From Certhia americana (Eukaryota; Chordata; Aves; Passeriformes; Certhiidae), in NCBI GenBank assembly GCA_018697195.1, contig CM031857.1:63122069-63186068 (forward strand): a stretch of 64,000 nucleotides of DNA, written 5' to 3'. This document shows positions 1 to 13,400 of the stretch, one piece after another (position 1 is the first letter of the stretch; each line of letters begins with the position of its first letter). The notes beneath the pieces are model-generated. The model saw only the letters and a program-made list of their open reading frames with translations. It was not told the DNA's origin and did no database searches. The translations under genes and the position numbers were made by a program.

Positions 1-889
1 CTGCTCCATGAGTTGGAACCCTTTTCTCTCCTTCACATTTGTGCCTTTTTATTTTTATTATTTTCAGCAGGTAATATTAAATGTCACACAAGCTTTACAA
101 AAATACCAATGCTGTTACTTTTTTCTTTTTTTTTTGTCTCCTTCCCCTTCAAGGCTAACAGCTGACAGAATTGTGACTGTCAAAACTGGCAGCTTGGAAC
201 TTTTCCCATACTTGCCAAAGAGTTGATTTGAGATATGCAAATAACGCCTCTCCAAAAATTGTCCAATGGGTCCCAAGAGGCACAACTGAGGTTAGATACT
301 TCCTTTACAACTCTGTGAAGCCACCGTACCTTCCAATCTCCCAGAAATAGAAAACAAGAATACAAGAGAAAGAAATGTCATTTTCACAATGACTTTGCAT
401 AGAGTAGCTGTCTGTCACTCTACAGTGTAAATGTAGATGGCTTCCATTGTCACAGTACCCAAGAAATCTAAATATTTCATGTACATATAGTCTCACCACA
501 ACTACTGAATAGAAAATAAGTATTGTTTTATTTTAAGCATATTTTCAAGGCACAAAAATGCTAAATAAACCTGGTACAATAAACATAAATGTTATGGATT
601 CGTATTAATGAATGGGAAATGAGATCTTGCAGAACTTCTATAAAATAAAGAAATGCAATTATACTTGACTCATTTGGCAGATATTTGGCAAATTTGAAGA
701 AAACTCCAGGAAAGAAAGTACATGTGGGTAGTTTATTGTAGAGATTTACTGCCTGATATGCTTTTATGTTTTTTACCCTAAACTTAATCTGTAGATTAAC
801 CCCATTTATTCTTCTATTTTACTAAGTGGACAAGAAAAGCAGTATCATCATTCTGCTTGCAACAAATGTGTGCATAATAGAGACATCAT
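1..889. other. Non-coding stretch, nothing recognised
   Basis: AT-rich sequence with short open frames only (72 codons at most), none resembling a known protein. A T-rich run lies at about 119-137. No repeat family was recognised by eye before the old CR1 that begins near 890. Confidence 0.6.
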
Positions 890-1660
890 ATTTTCTCTGA
901 GTCTTCCTTTTTATAAATTAAATAAAAGTAATTCTATCAATGTCTTTTACAGGTCATGTCTTCAAAATCCCTCATCATTCTTACTCTTCTCTTTTGGCTT
1001 TTTTCTAGCTTCATCAACTCTTCTTTAAAATGCAATGACCAAAACTACACAACATACTAGATACAACCTCAGAAGCACTGACTTGAATAATTGTTTTTCA
1101 GATCTTGCACACAGTAAACCTCTTCATACATTTTACAGGTTCACATAGTTAACTCGTGTTTCATTTCTGACTGACTATAACTTGATTAGCCAGGTATTCT
1201 CATCTTGGAGCATTTAATTTCTCCTGAGTTTCCATAAATCTTGAACATATATCAACTTGTCATTTTAAAGATGTTTTCCAAAATTTTGATTGCTGATCCC
1301 CAACAAGCCCTTGACACATTGTTAAAACCTTGATTCTTATCTGCAACTTTTCCAGGGGTACATTAGTCTATCATCAAATTATTAATGAAAACACTGAAAG
1401 TAATACTCTGCCCAGGACCAAATGCGAGACTCTGTTGACATGCTGTCATAATCTGAAGGGACTCTAGGAGTAACTCATTGCTTCTCATGCATCACAGGAT
1501 AATCATGAAACAGAGCCCAAGTTTGCCTACTGGAATGTCATGTGGGACAGGATGAAAGGATGTAAGGGTGTACCAACCTCAACCTGTGTTACATCTACAG
1601 ATTTCTATGGATCTGCTACCCTGTCAAAAGTATTTTAGAGGTAAATTCACTTATTGTACA
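890..1660 (-). mobile_element. Ancient degenerate CR1 retrotransposon fragment
   Basis: Read on the plus strand, this stretch follows the reverse complement of a deep amniote CR1 consensus (the kind common in turtles and crocodilians) block by block and in order. A 'catgtcttc...ccctcatcattctt' block comes at about 955-985, and 'tcttctttaaaatgcaatga' followed by 'ccaaaactacac' at about 1019-1050. A 'gttaactcgtgtttcat' block lies near 1148-1164. The 'attaatgaaaacactgaaag' and 'cccaggacc' blocks lie near 1381-1420, 'gaatgtcatgtgggacag' near 1533-1550, and 'taccctgtcaaaag' near 1617-1630. These correspond to the C-terminal half of the reverse transcriptase and the 3' part of the element. Divergence is heavy with many small indels and no open frame survives, so this is a fossil copy. 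The ends are approximate. The match is from memory of the consensus; the collinearity of the blocks is the main support. Confidence 0.72.
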
Positions 1661-2079
1661 TATTATATGCTTGTTCCAGACTATTTGTAAGGATTCAGCT
1701 TAGAGTGATGATGACAACATGGTTCTGTTTTTCTTATTCTGAAGCCCAGAAATCTATTTTCATCCTAGAACACTCCTCCATGATTTCTCAAAATGTAAGA
1801 TTCAGCAAAAGCTCTCGGTCATTTTTTTTTTTTAATTTTATTCATAATTTTACTTTTAAGGCCTTTCTTTTAGGCAGCCTGCTTCAGCATGCACCTTCTG
1901 ATAAGCCCTGTGTCTTCATGTTTCTCGTGTACTCTATGTACTCATTAAAACACTTCTATTGGGTATTGTAAAATAATTCAGATGGTGCATGAAGACTGAA
2001 GGAAAGAACGGCACTGGATTTTTCAGCTTTCTCTACACTATCCTATCTTTTCTCTCTTCTTTATATGTAAAACCATAAA
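1661..2079. other. Non-coding stretch between two CR1 pieces
   Basis: Contains a 105-codon open frame at 1654-1971 that begins inside the old CR1 and crosses a T-rich run at about 1819-1835. Its predicted protein has no recognisable domain. I see no other feature. Confidence 0.55.
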
Positions 2080-2183
2080 CAACCTGTTCTAGTGGGAGGT
2101 GCCCCTGCTCATAGCAGGGCAGGTTGGGACAAGATGATCATTAAGGTCCCTTCCAACCTCTTAATAGTCAATGATTCTATGAC
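2080..2183 (+). mobile_element. CR1 3'-end fragment
   Basis: The sequence runs 'aacctgttctagtgggaggt', then 'gcccctgctcatagcagggc', then 'gatcattaaggtcccttcca', and closes with 'atgattctatgac'. This is the classic avian CR1 3' untranslated tail with its terminal octamer motif, in plus orientation. Only about 100 bp are present, the strong 5' truncation usual for CR1. No target-site duplication is evident, as expected for this family. It is much less diverged than the copy at 890-1660. Confidence 0.9.
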
Positions 2184-5100
2184 TTTATAATGGAAAGATA
2201 GTATTTTCTAATTTTTATATGAATATGAGATTTACTTAACCTTTAATATTTTTTTATAAATTTCTAATTAACATAAGGTATCCATTTTGAACTACTTTAT
2301 GTTATCTTTATTTCCAGGTTATTTTCTTTATTCTTATGTCTATTTATGTACATAGTTTTCAGGGGTTTTTGAGTCATTGTTTTGTTTTTTTTATGATTTC
2401 TTTCTGATTCAGATTATTGAAGAGTTTCTGATGTACTCATAATGGTATTTTACAGTTGCCTGTCTCCTTTGCAGCACCTCTCAAAAAGGTTTACATGCAT
2501 CTGCCAGAGTATGTGTCTTCCTTTCTCAATATGCTTCTGAAGGGCTTCCTTCAGGAGACTACTTCTCTGTTCCTTAAATTTGTCAAAATCCATTATCCTC
2601 ATTTTACTGTGAGGCATTTTTGTCGCTCAGAGAAAGAAGACTAAAATGTAGGTTCCAAATGTTTATTCAAACATTTTCATAATTTGGAACTTACACAGTT
2701 GAACGGGGTCACAAACAAATGTCATGCTCAGACTGATAAACTCAGGTCTTCAGAATGTCAAAATGATACCCTACACCCTATCCCACAAAGCTTTTTTACT
2801 TGCAGAAACTCTTACACTTTTTAAGGAAATCCCGTGTGTCTTAGAGTTCTCCCCTTTAAGTACTAATGTCTGACCATTCAAAAACATGGCTACTATAAAT
2901 ACTGACACTTTATTATCTAGGGGGAAGGATATTGGATAAATAGGAACAGCATTCTGTTCTGTGAATACAATTTTGAAAAAGCTCGACTTGCAATTTGAAT
3001 TCAGGAGTCCTGGGAACCACACATTTTAATACTTACTAACAAATAGGAAAAAATCAAATTGTTTCCCTTAAAACTATAGAGAATAGATATACAGAACAAG
3101 ATGAATACTAAAGTAATAGGACTGCAGAAGACTGAGCTAGACAAACTACAAAATGTTTAAAATGCAATGACAACATGAAAAGCAAACTTTAATTATAGAG
3201 AAACAATAAGAAGGCCCGAGTATAATAGAAATCTTGCATTATTAGACAGCATACAATTTCTCTGATAAGCTGCACTTTCACTTGCCAAAATTTTCATCAT
3301 TAGTTACTTCACAACTATGTGCATGCCTGTTCTTACTGTCTTGCAAACAGGAGGGTAAACACATTCTGTGAGGTTACAGCACACTCAATCACATGTCAAC
3401 AAACTGTACCTTACATGTGGCAACCTAAAGCTTGGATCATGTCAAAGAAACTGTTTGTACTGACATCATCAAAAACATTTATGATCGGTCCCCAGCATTC
3501 CTGGATGGCCTGAAAATATTTTGGCTAAAACATTAATTCCCTTGATTTTTTAATGTTTACAGTGTATTTTGTACATGACCAAACAAGACTAGAGTGATGA
3601 ATTTTGCTGTCTAACACAGGTGGTCTACCTCAGCAAAGAATTTCTCACATTAATAACCTTTCTTAGAGGAGTTGAGTGACCTTGTATAAACACATTCACA
3701 ACTTCTATCAAAAATTAAAACATGGAGCATGATTTGACAATCCATCATTTTCCTTCCTACAAAATAATAGAAGGTGCAAATCCCAAAAGTTTTACATAAA
3801 TTATGTATGTTATCTATATAGTACAGAATTCTGAGAACACATGCATTTCTGCAGCTTCTAATTGGGCTTTTTACAGGTAAGATGTTTCCCACTGGGAAGC
3901 AGTTAAAAATAAGACAGACAGTTGTCCCCATGCCAACATGACCCCAACCCACCAAGAAATCCAAATTAAATGCAAAAAGATGCCATCACCTTATGAAACA
4001 GAAGAGATTTTTTTAAACTTTTCCTTGGAAATACAGGAATTGAGTCATATTACATTTAGTAAAGATGGAACTCAAGAGCCTGCAACTGAAGGAAAGTCAC
4101 TTTATAATACAAAGTTTTATCACGAGGCTGTTATTACATTAACAAGAAACTGAATGGTTTTGAGCATTTGATATGTTCAAGAGTTTGAACATAATCCCAA
4201 ATATTAAATGGCAATGCATACACTTCAATAAGAGCAGAAACAAAATATCAAATGAATTCCTTCAATCTAAAGCCTACTTAACAATATGTCAGAACTGCTT
4301 TGTAAGGCCCTGTTCATGTCTGCTAACAACATTTAACCCTAGAAAATTAAACAAGTAAGCAGAAAATCTGGGTTCTAAGACCAATTCCAGTATCTAAAAT
4401 AAAGGATCATACACTGCTTAAAGCAAGATAGGTCATACTAATTTCAATCAATAGTAACAAGATCACATAGTATAAGCGAAAAATCATTTATATATTTCAT
4501 ATGAGCACAGCTAAGAAGAAAACCACTAGAAAACTGTTCTAAAAGACGACTTAAATTGAATAATGTATCGAAAAGGAGGAAAGAAAAAACACAAATTTGT
4601 GATTTATGTTTTTTATGTTATTGACATCAAATTCCAACTCTTAATCTTTACTAATGTTCCTATCACAAGTTAGCTTCATTGCTACTACTACAATTGTAGT
4701 AACTTTCAATTTCAAGTAATCAAAAACCATAATTTAAAATCTAGTATTTTATTCATGACGGCTACTGAAATACATGTTTGCAAAAACCAAGTCCTTCTGG
4801 TTTAACTCGTTCTCAGAATATCATCCAGAGAGTTACCAACCCTGACCTATTCCTTTGAAAAAAACCACACAGCACAATTCAGTATGTGAAATGTGTGAAA
4901 ACAAATGTAAAATATTAACCTGGGTCAATAAGGCTTATTTATGGCTACTTGATAATCCATGCTCAAAAGAATTCAGAACAAGTATACAGAAAAGCTTTCT
5001 TTGTCATGCCCCAGCTGTCAAGAAGCTTTAGAAGCCAACCAAACACCACAGTTTCTTAATATGGTACGGATATGGAACATAATCCTCTGCAAAACTACTT

Positions 5101-7249
5101 ACATACTAAATTTAGTATTCATTAACTCAATAGTGGATGCAAGAGTGTTTCATAAAACGCTAAAAGAGGCAAAGGAGATGGATAAATAAAGATATGATTT
5201 ACAGCCAGATTTGTATGAAGACTTTAATAAAACTGAAAATCTTTGAAAATGTGCTAAACCTTGGCTAACCACAGAAACAGGTTTTAGCACAGACTCATTG
5301 AAACATCTAACCGAACAACTGCAATGAATGCATAAGTGCTCTTTATTTTGTAGTTGGAATTTCATGACATGGCAATCGTGCACAGAGTGAAAGAGATTTA
5401 GCTTCCTGAAAAACATAGCTAATGCCCCAGAGATTCCCTCACATGAGAGGTGATGATCCATGGGGTAGAGAGAGCATAGGTTAACTGCACAGTTCAAGAA
5501 GAGCAGAATAACCAATGTGTCTGAATTCCACACAAAGTATTGACATTATTTTTTCTTACTTCCTTGATACAAACATTAGCTAAGAGACTTTTTAATTGTT
5601 TCCAGAAATGTGAACACACACTTTTGATTTCACCATTGTGAAAACGTCTTTCTCTTCTACCTTGTCAGCTAATTTAATAGCACTTTAAAATTACATCAGT
5701 GTAACAATTTTCTTCATGTTCATTCTGATCTAAGACTTAATAAGTTTATCCTGCCTATCTTCAGGCAACTAACTACAGTATCTTCATTAATTCAGTTTTT
5801 GTTCTAGATTCTCAGCATGATTATCCCACCTAATATCTGAACCACTTTCTGTGATTATCTCTATTTTCCTTTTAATTATCAAAAAAATGATAATCAACTG
5901 GCTACTTAATTTTAGAGGTACACAACATCAGTTCCCAGGTGTGGCAGAATTCAGCAGAACAAGCTAGGCTCTCCACCCTCATGCTCTTCTTATATCAGAT
6001 AAACAGAGGATTGGGTGGAAAAAATTACTTGGTGGTCTAGGACTGAAACTTAGAATGAATCTCAAGCATGTCTCTATGCAGTACATCTGGATTCAACTGA
6101 CTGGAAAGGGATGGAGACGGTCGCAGTCAGAGCACAAAGGAGACCACTTGCAGAAGGAAGATCTTAGGCTTAAGGTCTCTTATTTCTTAACAAAAATAAT
6201 TATTTACTCTGAGCACAATTCTCAACCTTGACTTTATACCAAATTTAATATTAGAACAATTCATTGCCATATTACAAGAGTTTTCTCAAGTCATTCCGAA
6301 AATATGAAGAGACCCGGTGCTAGAGAACCCCTGGAGATTACCATTTCGATTAGAAAAAAATAAATTTAGGACCTTCTCTCTAAAATCCAACAATCTCTCT
6401 CCTACTCGATACAGGCATGTGGATAAGATCAATACCAACCCTGCATTACACTCTGCTACAGCTTCAGGGCTTACTATGTGTATCGAAAAAGTAGATGGAT
6501 CATCACATGGAACAACCTCCCCCTCTTCTGCACTACAGCAAAATCACAAACCCTCGTCTTAGGACCAGAAGTTTTTGCTCCTGCTCTGTGCTTTCCCTGG
6601 TGCCCATGGGAACAGCCAGAAAGTACACTCATTGTAACTTTCAGTAGAAAAAAATTGCATTTAATTCTGAAGGTTCAGTCCAATTCTGAGACTTCATAAA
6701 ATAAACTGACTAGTAGAATATTGTCTAGACTTTTCTTGCAATTTATATCAATTTTATACAATGTATTTGACTAGCTAATATTTAATATATTTAATTAAAT
6801 ATCTATTAGGTGAGGAAGTGATTTCCTAACATGCAAGGTTACTTACTTTGAATAATTTACTGAAAGCTCTTTGTTCCTGCAGACAGACTAAAAATGCACT
6901 TCAAATTACAAGCAAGCAAACAAACAAAAGAACAAGGAAAGAGGGAAAATGCTGGGAACTCAGAAGGGAGCTAGAAATATTGTGAAAGCAAAAGTGGTAA
7001 TGAAGCAGAGAAGACTGGAGAGAAGTTGACATTACTTGAGGGCTCTCCCAGTCAACAATCAAATGTGCATTTACTCCACTGCAAGAAGAAAGGCAGATAA
7101 GATTTAAAGATGGAATTTTGCAACAAACCAGGCTTCATGCTTTCTAACCCTTCATGGAATATATTTTTTTATAAAATTCTCTTCTTTTAATGCAAACCCT
7201 TCAGACCCCCATGAAACTCTCCTCATGCACCCACACTGTGTTTTCTGGC
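2184..7249. other. Single-copy-looking non-coding DNA
   Basis: No coding exon or clear mobile element was recognised over about 5 kb. The open frames are short and unlike known proteins, including 62 codons at 2456-2644, 104 on minus at 3650-3964 and 127 on minus at 5150-5533. The stretch contains a 16-bp perfect palindrome at 4686-4701 and a weak L2/MIR-like tail at 2590-2635, both treated under findings. Confidence 0.6.
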
Positions 7250-7640
7250 TTGAATAAGTTTGTTAGTAGATAAACACTGCCGCTGCCTCATGCTTGAAAA
7301 GTTTTGAATGTAATTGACTGTCAATGATATGATGATTTATAATGCAATCTGCTGCTACTTCTGCTGCTGCAGATAACTCTAATTTGCCTCTATTGTATTA
7401 GATATGATGAACTTGACAATCATTTTCAATTTTCCTATTTGGCTTTCATTCAGGTTGTGTGGCCAGTAACAGTGAATTTTCATTGTTCTCCTCCTAAAGC
7501 AATAAAGGAACAGGAGCTTGTTTTATATGAAGCAGTTGGCTCTTTCCAAAAGACTAATTTATTGTGCAATGAAGCTTTTGCCAAGGAAAACATTTACTAA
7601 AAGTGTGGACCGAAACTTCTGGTTTAAATACTTGTGTTTT
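7250..7640. other. Candidate conserved non-coding element
   Basis: Repeat-free, unusually even-textured sequence. It is rich in short motifs such as 'gactgtcaatgatatgatga' and 'cttgacaatcattttcaatt', CTG/CTGC runs at 7350-7373, and 'attgtgcaat' (C/EBP-like) at 7561-7570. Texture of this kind is typical of vertebrate conserved non-coding elements. This is an impression only: no alignment was possible, and no coding frame or family was recognised. Confidence 0.25.
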
Positions 7641-10358
7641 ACTGAATCACATATTGACCGAGTTGTACTATATGAAAAAGATAGGTGACAGGGGGAAAAG
7701 AGCTTACAGACATAATGGACATTGTACCAGCTGATTGAGATTACACAGTTCCTTAATTCTGATCACACTCAGACCTGGAAGCTTTCGTTTCTCTTGGGAA
7801 GACAGGTGAAAGAGATCAAGATGTTAATGATTTCAGAGTTTGAGGAAAACTATTAAGGAATGAAAAGGAAAAGTGATAGAAGATACCTGAGTGCATATAA
7901 AAATATGTTTAAAGAAATGCTTGACAGACAAACAAGTACCATTTGACAACTCTTGAATTTACAGTCCCACTATATTATAAGGCAGCTACTCAAGAAGGTA
8001 AAATGTTTATCACTAGCCATAGAGATAAGCAAATCATTTTTTAAGTAATACACATTAGACTATGAAAAACAGTCTTTGTGGCTTTGAATAAGACAGCTTC
8101 CAAAGTCTCAGCTATATTTTCTCTCTATATAAAATAAAGATAATTACACCTCCATTTGTTCTATCTTGCTTGGTGTGCACAGACATAATGTAAAATGTAA
8201 AAATAACGCATTTCCAGATCACAGAAGAGTTTCTATTTACAGAGTTACATCTGTTTCCTCATCTAGAAATGTTTTCATAATAGTTGCAATGGAGTTGTAA
8301 TGTCACTCCAGCTGCCACTTGGAAGAATGAGATGGGTCCTATTCTGCCTCATCCATCACAAAAAAGGACTAGCATCTAAGTTTCGGTAACTAAACTCTAT
8401 TTTGTAGGGAAGATATGAGAAAAAGATTTAAGATCTCAAGTTCAGTTTGAACAGCTGGCAGTTAGAAAAATGATTTTTAGACTTGCAAGCTAAATGTATT
8501 TAATATAGAAATCACTAAGAAAGAAGAAATAGGGAACTCCACACCGTCACTTTCACAAAATTACCTTTTTGACTGTAACTGCATTTCAAGAATTACATGA
8601 TTTACAGTATCATGCTTTCTATGTATGAGAATTAATCCTAATATCACTCGTCCAAAACAAACTATTCTACTGTAGAAGTTAATTTCATTTCAATGAATAT
8701 GAAGAAGCTTTTTATAAATAAACTTTGAAGAAGCTCAGGCCAAATTTTGGGGGAGACTGACTGGTTTTCCTTTTCCCTTGTTCTTAAAGTATAAAAATCA
8801 CCATGAACAACATAAAGAATGATGATGTAAAATACGTAGACTGCACAAATAAAAGGTTGAGAGTAATATTGCTTTCACCTGTTACAGTAATTCAGACCTG
8901 GAAAGCACTAAGTGATTGCCTTTGCTTAGCAAAAATATTGTAAGAATGTATACCTAGACCTTAAGCATTCACTTTAAACTTTTTACTTCTTTGGCAAAGG
9001 GAAGAATTTTTAGAAGTCCAATGACATGAAATTGTTTTCTGAAGGCTTAGGTATTTTTTTAAGAATTTACTCATAAAACTTGTAGAAGAAACAAAAGATG
9101 AATTTATCCATTCATGATCAATTTAGAGGGGAAAAAAGCAAGCAATCCTGTAAAATATCTTCAACTGAGTGAATTTGTATTGTATAATTAATATGTAATC
9201 ATCTATCAGTGAAGCAAGCTGCATCACTTCACCTTTAATAGGTAGAGTTACTGAAGAGGATATTTTGGTTGGAGACAAATGTGAAGCTGATTACTGGTTC
9301 TAACAGGGAATCAGCTACAACAGTGAAGGTAATGTTATGATGTGGAAAAATGCCTGCAGTTACATACAGATGGGGCATGAGGCAACAATTTAACAAGATA
9401 AAATCTTTTCAATGTGCCCTACCTTTCAGACAGAATTTTGCTTTTACTGTCCAAGTGGAATTTCAAAGATGCTCTGCTCCTTCTGCTTTATTCACACAGA
9501 GCAACATTTATGGAGAGCAGCTCAGCAGTAACCTGTGGCTGCACACCGTGAGACACTGCATGGTTTGCACTTCTCTGCACCATGTCAAGTGTAGGCTCTG
9601 AGTATTTATGCACAACATTTTCTCTGTCTTACAACTCAAATATCAGCTTAAACCCAAAACTATCAATTTATTTCAACAGCCCTCAGAGACTAAAGAGTCA
9701 GAATTGCAGCCACATGTAGAGAAACACAGCTCATGTGTGCAGGAATAAGCTTTACTCTTTCTTTTTCCCAATGAGATTAAAAGAAAAGATCTTTCATTCA
9801 GTGCAAAAGCAAGTCAAATTTGTTGTTTAGCAAATTTGTGGTTTGTGTCAGTAGACACTGCCTCAAAATGTAAATGCCTTTCAATCCCTGAAAGCAGAAG
9901 CAAAACAAAAGCGAACATTTGATTGAGAACAGGAAGTAAAATTACAATGTAGCGACAGTGCAACAACATAACAAAAGCTACCTGTTCCTACAAGCATCAT
10001 ATCACATACGTATTTGCTATTACCTTTGGAAGTTTTGAGGTGGTCTCTTACTCATATATTATAAAATTTGGACTAAAACTTCCAGAGATACAGGATAATT
10101 ATGGTTGGTGTACTAAATTGTAATTCATCTCCTTCTGTCCACTGTGTTACTTGTAAAGAGAGGAAGAAAAAATAAAGTCCAGGGGTTTTTTTGCTGGTTT
10201 GCTAAATCTGCTAAAACCTATTTGAGGTAATCCCTGCTCCACAGTGGCTCCCAGTGGGAGATGTAAGCTGGCAGCAATACAGGTGTTCCCAAAAAAGCTG
10301 CAAACTGAGACATGTCTTTTAAAACATACTCTAAGAACAGAGTGTTGAGCTCTTTTTT
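7641..10358. other. Non-coding stretch, nothing recognised
   Basis: AT-rich sequence with an 83-codon open frame at 9350-9601 that resembles no known protein. No repeat family was recognised. Confidence 0.55.
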
Positions 10359-10415
10359 AATTAAAAAAAAAACAAAACAAAACAAAACAAAAAATAAAAA
10401 AAAAAAAAAAAACAA
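10359..10415. repeat. A-rich low-complexity tract with AAAAC units
   Basis: A run of A is followed by about four AAAAC units (10372-10392) and then by poly-A (10398-10412). It is immediately followed by 'cttttttttct', so the end could fold back on itself. It has no recognisable retroposon body on either side. Confidence 0.9.
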
Positions 10416-13400
10416 CTTTTTTTTCTACAAGCAATTGCCAGTTGTATGGTACCTCAGATTAATAACAGAAGATGAGTAATAACCTGTGCCTTTATGCGAT
10501 AACCTTTAAATCGCAAGTTGTTGAAAAAATTCATACATGACCTGAGGACCTGGTCCATCTCTGGAGCAGGCATCTGGGGTTTAAATCTTGTAACAATCTT
10601 ACCTATATCAGTAAGATTTCTGCTTTCTGTACTCTAAGCAACAGATTAAGTTTTTAAGAGGTCTGCATATCTTCATCAGAAAGTTACATACCTTGTGTTT
10701 TCTTTGCTCAGTGAGATCATGGCAATGAGATTTATGAACATAAATGAAAGAAAGAGGAATTCACTTCTTAAACCAGAAACCCTTTAAAATCAGGTGTCTC
10801 TATTCACTGGTCTATCAAACAAATAAACAAAAAAGTGCACAGAAAACAGTGTCTGAACGTGTCACAGTATATATGGCTTCTCTGAACTGCAGCAAGCACT
10901 ACGTGAATTTTTCAATATGTACAGAGTTCAAAAAATGAAGTCATTATTAGAGCTTTTATGAATACATAAAAGCAATCTAGTGACGAAGAACTTCCTAGCA
11001 TTTTACAGGGCATCTTCACTTCTGAAGCAGAACCATGTAGTTCAAGAATTCAGTTTTTCTACAAAGGTGCTTTCATATGCACACTTTGATGTCAACATCA
11101 TAAATTTATTGTGATATCAAAAAAAAAAAGGAAAAAAAAAGAAAAAAACAAATCTTCACTATTTTTCTTTGGTTGTTATCTTTTCCTTCTTCCCTTTATT
11201 TCTACAGAACACAAAGACCAACATTTCCAGACCTGACACTTAACAGCTCAGCTCCTGAATCCATGTGCGGTATATTTAACTGCAATTTTTATTCAATTCA
11301 CTGTAGGTGCAGACACTTAGCTTTACACACCAGATCTGAAGGCATTGGTTCTAGTTCAGACAAAATTGTATCACTGGGTGGGAAAGTATAATATCAGAAC
11401 TAGTGAAAGACTGTGTTCTTTTTAGATTGTACTACATAGCAGAAATAGAAGAAATACTCAAAAGGCATTGAAAGAGAGAATGGTGTGGTTTTTTTGAGAA
11501 ATAGAACTGTAAGATTAAGAGAAAAAAGAAATTTAGCTGTCATGCAAAGAGCTGAAGTCCCTGTGTTAGAGACAGTTTTCATTTATAGAGAGAACTGCAA
11601 GCAGCACAGAACACTAGCATGCTTGTTGTCAATGAATAGCATAATTTACCTTAAAAAGTATCCCTGAAAATGAAAAGAAAGTTAATGAAGCTGAACTAAT
11701 AAATGAACTAATTTTTCCAATCTCCATTTAGGTGAAAGATAAAAATAACTTATAGGGGACTCAAAATCTAAATTTTCAGTCTCAGACATTGTGGAGGTTT
11801 CTAATCTGTTGAAATATTTGTGGTCATTTTTTTGTTGAACATTTTATGAAGAATGAACAGCAATAAATCTATTTCCTAAATTATAACTTTGAGAGTGTTT
11901 TTAGTGTTTCAGTTCACACACAATAAATACTTTCTAAAACAAAAGTGGGAGTGGCATGTGCCAAAGCATCTATTTTGCCAAAATGGCATTTGACAAAAAC
12001 CAAGTTTCTCCTGTTTCTAACCTTTGTGTTCCACTGCACTTCAGTTCCATATTGTCTGCCCTGTCCTGCAAATCACCTGGAGCCAGGGGGTCACCTGGCC
12101 TCTGGTTTTCTTGATACAGGAACAAAAGTCTCGATGGTGATGGAAATTGCATGTCTGCATGAATTTAGTCATTCCTTAGGGGCCTGATTTACCAAATTAT
12201 CATACAGATTAGGATGCAGTGAGGGTGTGCATCCACATTTCCTTTCTCTAGGAAGAAAGGGGTCAGAAACAGGGAAAGCTTGGAACATGAAGGTCTTTTA
12301 TTAGCCATTGCATAAGAGCGGGTGATATGCGCGTCCAGCCCCGGGACTTTGTGTAGCTAAAGCCCCAGACTCCTTTCCAGGACCCGACCTTGATTGTCTG
12401 AACCCAGGTTTCCAATACAGCACTGGAATGTCAATTTAAAACAAAATAGATTTAAAACAAAGCAGAATGTTTTCTTAGGTGTCCGGTATAAAGAGCTATT
12501 TTCAGCATTGTTTGCTTTTGTTTTATTTTTCCATCTATGCAAAATACTCTTCTGCTTTTCTTATTTAGCAAATTGAATTTCAAAATAGTAACCTAAAAGA
12601 AAATGTTTTGGATCAAAACCTTCAAACTTTTCAATGGTTCTGAACTTCATTAGAATGAAAAAAATAAAATCTCTTTTTCAATCACAGTCTTTAGGGTTGA
12701 ATGCTGTTCTGGTAAACAGAATGTGCAGGTGGGATAATGATTTTTAATGCCAGTAAACACAGTATTGGTTAAACAGAGATAACAGCACTGTCAAAAAGAA
12801 TCTCAGAAGTTAATGCATGATAGCAATGGGCTGGTAGTGTTATGCAGGGAATAACAGCAAAGTAAACAGAGGGAATGTTTCAGGTGCCAATCCACGAGGT
12901 TGGGTCAAATCTGGACAGGGAAGGACTGCAGAGGTTCAGGCTTTCACCTTCCACCTAACTGCTGCCTGCCACTGAAAAAGCTAATCCTAGTCCTCTTCAT
13001 TCCCTAGAACTCCTGCAGCTGGGAGATAGTTGGTTCTTACTGATTAGTGGAAAATAACATTTTTTCTTTTCCTTTTAAGGGATACAAGATAAGTAACAGT
13101 AAGTATAAGGACATCCTTGGAGCCTTGTTGGCAGCAGTCTGTAATTACATAAGATTAGGTATAATGTGATACTATGCCCAAGGCCCTCTGAAGTCGTAGC
13201 ACTGTCCATTATGTTTTTGTAGACAGACAAGAGAAGAAGGGAAAGCTCAGCTCTTTACAAGAACTGCTGAACTACATATTTAGATGATGGCATTGGAGAT
13301 TATGGAAGACTATATTTAATAAACAAGACAGTCTATGCACCACAAACTCCCTGTCAACCCATAGACAGAGGCTATTTATAGCAGTATCCTAAAGAAAATT

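Noticed and set aside
2456..2644. 62-codon frame after a 'ctcctttgcag' acceptor-like site
   Set aside because: The frame has no recognisable similarity and no donor site or neighbouring exon was seen. The acceptor-like string is common in intronic DNA.
5150..5533. 127-codon minus-strand open frame
   Set aside because: No recognisable domain, Cys/Leu/Ser-rich composition expected of random AT-rich sequence, and no supporting splice sites or flanking exons.
12300..12430. Mitochondrial insertion (numt) or tRNA/rRNA piece
   Set aside because: I compared the CpG cluster and flanks with remembered avian 12S rRNA text and found no collinear match; no cloverleaf could be drawn.
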